Assembly: GCA_011390155.1 (NCBI GenBank) | Contig: JAABSW010000007.1 | Coordinates: 1-64,000 of the forward strand | Reading direction: 5' to 3' | DNA: 64,000 bases | Origin: Clostridiaceae bacterium | GTDB lineage: Bacteria; Bacillota; Clostridia; Peptostreptococcales; Tindalliaceae | Part shown: positions 61,418 to 64,000 of the stretch, in pieces | Position numbering within the stretch: position 1 is the stretch's first letter | Layout of the letters: the number at the start of each line of letters is the position of its first letter | Program-made: the position numbers and the translations under genes | Notes under the pieces: model-generated | Databases searched by the model: none | What the model saw: the letters and a program-made list of their open reading frames with translations, nothing else | Told to the model about the DNA's origin: nothing

Positions 61418-62212
61418 TTATTGGTTCACCATTTCCTCTGCTTCCTGTTTCCTCGCAACACTCATCCATGGCATAGTTCTCTTTTCCATCCACTGGATGA
61501 GTTTCAGCACTGCGATGCTGAGCAAAACGATGACAACAATCACGGAAAACACACGGTCTGTGGCAAAAGACTGCCGCACCCGCAGCATATAGACACCCAG
61601 TCCCATGCTGCCCCCAATCCATTCTCCTATGACAGCACCCATGATACTGTATGTTCCTGATATTTTTAATCCTGCAAAAAAAGATGGCATGGCGGCAGGG
61701 ATCTTTACCCACCGATACCGTTGCCAGGGAGTGGCACCCATGGACCGCATCAAATCAATGAGTTCTTTGTCAACAGAGGCAAGTCCTTCCATGGAACTGA
61801 TGGTAATGGGGAAAAAACACACCAGAATGACGATGAGCACCTTGGGTAAGTAACCAAATCCAAACCACATGGCAAACAGAGGCGCTAGGGTAACGATGGG
61901 CACCGTTTGAGACGTAATCAGGTATGGGTACACCATGCGCCTGACCAAGGGTGAATGATCCAACCAAAGTGCCAGTAAACCCCCTGAAATCACAGCGATT
62001 GAAAAACCCAGGGCGGCCTCCATAAGCGTAACCCCGCCATGACGCAGTAACAACCCGGCATCGTTGACCAGTGCCTGGATCACCCTGGAAGGTGGCGGCA
62101 ATAGATACGCTGGCAGCCACTGAAAAAAACCTATGGCTTCCCACATAATAAGAAACACCATCCCTGCAGCGGCAGGCAGCAATTTATCCCCTATACTTTC
62201 CCACTTTTTCAT
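61418..62212 (-). CDS. ABC transporter permease (thiamine precursor/nitrate-sulfonate type)
   Basis: 264 residues with six TM helices. The EAA-type loop is VDKELIDLMRSMGATPWQRY followed by RWVKIPAAMPSFFAGLKIS. The ATG at 62212 is 11 nt after AAAGG and overlaps the thiamine-binding gene by 29 nt, so translation is coupled. Substrate specificity follows from the partner genes, as for the ATPase. Confidence 0.85.
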   Translation of the reverse strand: MKKWESIGDKLLPAAAGMVFLIMWEAIGFFQWLPAYLLPPPSRVIQALVNDAGLLLRHGGVTLMEAALGFSIAVISGGLLALWLDHSPLVRRMVYPYLITSQTVPIVTLAPLFAMWFGFGYLPKVLIVILVCFFPITISSMEGLASVDKELIDLMRSMGATPWQRYRWVKIPAAMPSFFAGLKISGTYSIMGAVIGEWIGGSMGLGVYMLRVRQSFATDRVFSVIVVIVLLSIAVLKLIQWMEKRTMPWMSVARKQEAEEMVNQ

Positions 62213-62492
62213 CAATGGTCACGCCTTTCGGCTTGTAATGGATTTTAACGATGGACATGACACTGCCGGCTCCTGCCTCAATACAAAGCAATTGTGCCTG
62301 CCTGACAATGTCCAGAAGCTCCTCCAGGTCACCTTCCATGGTGGTTTCCATTGGTCCCACTTCATAACGCACACCGCTGTTGGCGATCAACTCAATGACT
62401 TTGTCCACCACAGGGTACACGTCTTCCGATGGCACACTTGGCAATACCTGAAGTCCTACGTTTGCGTTGCTGGTTTTATTGTTATCGCTCAT
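62184..62492 (-). CDS. MTH1187-family thiamine-binding protein
   Basis: 102-residue ferredoxin-like protein. LQVLPSVPSEDVYPVVDKVI, SGVRYEVGPMETTMEGDLEEL and the acidic helix are typical of MTH1187/YkoF-type proteins, which bind thiamine or its pyrimidine. It is cytoplasmic, so it cannot be the external binding protein of the ABC system. AAGGAGG lies 7 nt before the start. It lies 30 nt after ligA, at the head of the transporter genes. Confidence 0.85.
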   Translation of the reverse strand: MSDNNKTSNANVGLQVLPSVPSEDVYPVVDKVIELIANSGVRYEVGPMETTMEGDLEELLDIVRQAQLLCIEAGAGSVMSIVKIHYKPKGVTIDEKVGKYRG

Positions 62493-62522
62493 GTTTTGCC
62501 TCCTTTTGACTTTCTTCCATAA

Positions 62523-64000
62523 TTAAGAGAGTTGCTGCAAAAAATCTGCTTCACTCATCAGCACCAGATCAGGATTTTTCCCAGATTCCTTTATTTGAGT
62601 GGCTTTCTTCAGTTTACTGCCAGCGTCTTCCCCATGAACCAGTATGTCAGTTTTTGCACTGACACTGTCTGTCACCTGGGCCCCTAGCTTTGTTAACAGG
62701 TCTTTCATCTCCTGGCGGCTGTAATGAGCCATTTTTCCGGTAACAACCACGGTTTTTCCTGTAAAATAATTCTCCTTAATTCTCCCATCTGCTCCTTCAT
62801 AAACAGGCTTCACCCCGGATTCCAACAGCGCACTGACTGCTTCCCTTACGTGTTTCTCCCTGAAAAAGGTGACGATGCTATCAGCCACAATGTCACCCAC
62901 ATCCTGCAGTGACACCAACTCTTCCATCTCTGCTTCCATGACGGACTCCAGACTTTTAAAGTGATTGGCCAGTTCCTGTGCTGTTCTTTTTCCCACGTTG
63001 GGAATTCCCAGGGCGTATAAAAAGCGGTGCAGGGAAATTTCTTTGCTGGCTTCCAAAGCTTTCACCAGATTTTCAGCTTTTTTATGCTGAAAGCCCTCCA
63101 GTTCCATCAACTGCTCCACCGTCAGGTGATACAGCTCATGAACGCTTCTTAAATCGATGACATCAAATAGCAGGGCGGCTGTTTTTTCGCTGAAACCTTC
63201 AATGTCCATGGCATCACGGCTGGCAAAGTGCGCAAGGGAAGCCACCAACTGAGGTTTGCAAGCCAATCGGTTGGGACAAAACAAATGCGCCCCTTTTTCA
63301 ACAATTTCACTTCCGCAGGCAGGACAATGTTCCGGTTTTTCAATAGGTGTACATTGCTCATCCCCATCACCTGCCCTGCCCATGACCTCAGGGATCACGT
63401 CGTTTGAACGCCGCAGCCACACCATACAGCCTTTTTCCAGTTTTTTTCGCTGAATATCTTCATAGTTATTCAGGGTGGCCCTGCGTACTGTCACCCCTCC
63501 GATGTCCACAGGGGTTAGTTCCGCTGCCGGTGTCAATTTACCGGTTCGCCCCACCTGCCAGACTACCTCTTCCAGCCGGGTGGTGGTTTCCATGGCTTCA
63601 AACTTATAGGCAACGGCCCACCGGGGAAATTTCATGGTGTAACCCGCTTCCTGACGAAGCTGGTATTCATTAAGTTTCATCACAACCCCATCCACAAGGT
63701 AATCCAACCGAGGAATCTGTGCTTCCATCCATTTGATTTTCTCCACGGCTTCTTCAATGCCAGATACTTTATAAATCATTGGACTTACAGGAAACCGATT
63801 CTTTTCAAGAAAGACAAGCATTTCCTCATGAGTGGTAAACACAGTGTCTTCTGTATAGCCTACCTGGTAACACAACAGGTCCAGTTTTCTGGTGGCGGTG
63901 GTTTGGGGGTTAAGATTTCGCAAGGCCCCTGCAGCTGCATTTCTTGGATTCTTCAATGGTTCAGCGGCCCTCTGGTTATAGGCTTCAAAGACAGACAGTT
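62523..64000 (-). CDS. ligA: NAD-dependent DNA ligase, 3' part (5' end outside window)
   Basis: 492 codons are seen; the gene continues beyond base 64000 (frame starts at 63998 with LSVFEAYNQRAAEPLKNPRN). Present are the last part of the adenylation domain (NPRNAAAGALR, DYLVDGVVMKLNEY, MKFPRWAVAYKFEA), the OB fold (QVGRTGKLTPAAELTPV), the four-Cys zinc finger (CPACGSEI...FCPNRLAC), the HhH region and the C-terminal BRCT domain (GKTVVVTGKMAHYSRQEMKD). The catalytic lysine motif lies outside the window. It seals nicks in DNA replication and repair. Confidence 0.96.
   Translation of the reverse strand, partial: LSVFEAYNQRAAEPLKNPRNAAAGALRNLNPQTTATRKLDLLCYQVGYTEDTVFTTHEEMLVFLEKNRFPVSPMIYKVSGIEEAVEKIKWMEAQIPRLDYLVDGVVMKLNEYQLRQEAGYTMKFPRWAVAYKFEAMETTTRLEEVVWQVGRTGKLTPAAELTPVDIGGVTVRRATLNNYEDIQRKKLEKGCMVWLRRSNDVIPEVMGRAGDGDEQCTPIEKPEHCPACGSEIVEKGAHLFCPNRLACKPQLVASLAHFASRDAMDIEGFSEKTAALLFDVIDLRSVHELYHLTVEQLMELEGFQHKKAENLVKALEASKEISLHRFLYALGIPNVGKRTAQELANHFKSLESVMEAEMEELVSLQDVGDIVADSIVTFFREKHVREAVSALLESGVKPVYEGADGRIKENYFTGKTVVVTGKMAHYSRQEMKDLLTKLGAQVTDSVSAKTDILVHGEDAGSKLKKATQIKESGKNPDLVLMSEADFLQQLS

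Overview
This 64 kb window looks like a chromosome segment of an anaerobic, low-to-mid GC Gram-positive bacterium of the class Clostridia. The evidence is the many strong AAGGAGG ribosome binding sites, consensus sigma-A promoters, many lipoproteins, hybrid cluster protein, the FeoA/FeoB/Cys-rich trio, copper-amine-oxidase-type stalk domains on cell-wall enzymes, PyrR attenuation and a probable UGA-selenocysteine gene. A sodium-type antiporter behind a probable cation riboswitch and an osmoprotectant transporter would suit a haloalkaliphile (Alkaliphilus/Tindallia-like), but no rRNA is present, so the genus is a guess.

Layout. 0.3-2.9 kb: osmoprotectant ABC operon (minus). 3.2-7.1 kb: stalk/CAP-domain secreted protein, a glutaredoxin plus HesB-like lipoprotein read through an in-frame UGA (minus), and two tandem paralogous lipoprotein genes built from three copies of a 125-residue domain. 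7.2-9.3 kb: pyrR-pyrF-pyrE with promoter and attenuator. 10.1-12.1 kb: structured leader with a switchable terminator, a PII-like protein and a cation:proton antiporter. 12.1-15.1 kb: Fur-type boxes, feoA, feoB and a FeoB-associated small protein. 15.2-25 kb: lipoproteins, a chemoreceptor, an Lgt-family protein paired with a membrane LuxR regulator, and an FMN reductase. 25-30.6 kb: WYL regulator, Mre11-like nuclease, Rad50-like ATPase and alpha/beta hydrolase as one operon. 30.8-38.7 kb: esterase, hcp, a Crp/Fnr regulator and an RND pump with its adaptor. 38.9-40.6 kb: complete IS200/IS605 element (tnpA, tnpB, likely omega RNA). 40.7-42.9 kb: cupin and a two-part permease, divergent from a second Crp/Fnr regulator with a perfect palindromic operator between them. 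42.9-47.1 kb: five-gene metabolic operon. 47.4-53.2 kb: sensor kinase, CheW and a chemoreceptor with a CZB zinc domain, and a J-domain/degenerate GGDEF fusion. 53.6-54 kb: five tRNA genes. 54.1-58.8 kb: amidase, UPF0316, rph, rdgB and a phosphodiesterase. 58.9-64 kb: AIR-synthase-like protein, DUF1461 protein, a thiamine-precursor-type ABC system without a binding lipoprotein, and the 3' part of ligA.

The most notable signals are: (1) the UGA-containing HesB-like lipoprotein next to glutaredoxin, a candidate exported selenoprotein; (2) the leader at 10169-10337, whose first stem and terminator compete for the same bases, upstream of a PII-like/antiporter pair; (3) the WYL-Mre11-Rad50-hydrolase operon; (4) the J-domain/GGDEF fusion and the extracytoplasmic CZB chemoreceptor. 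All function calls come from reading the sequence and family knowledge. No database search or folding program was run.
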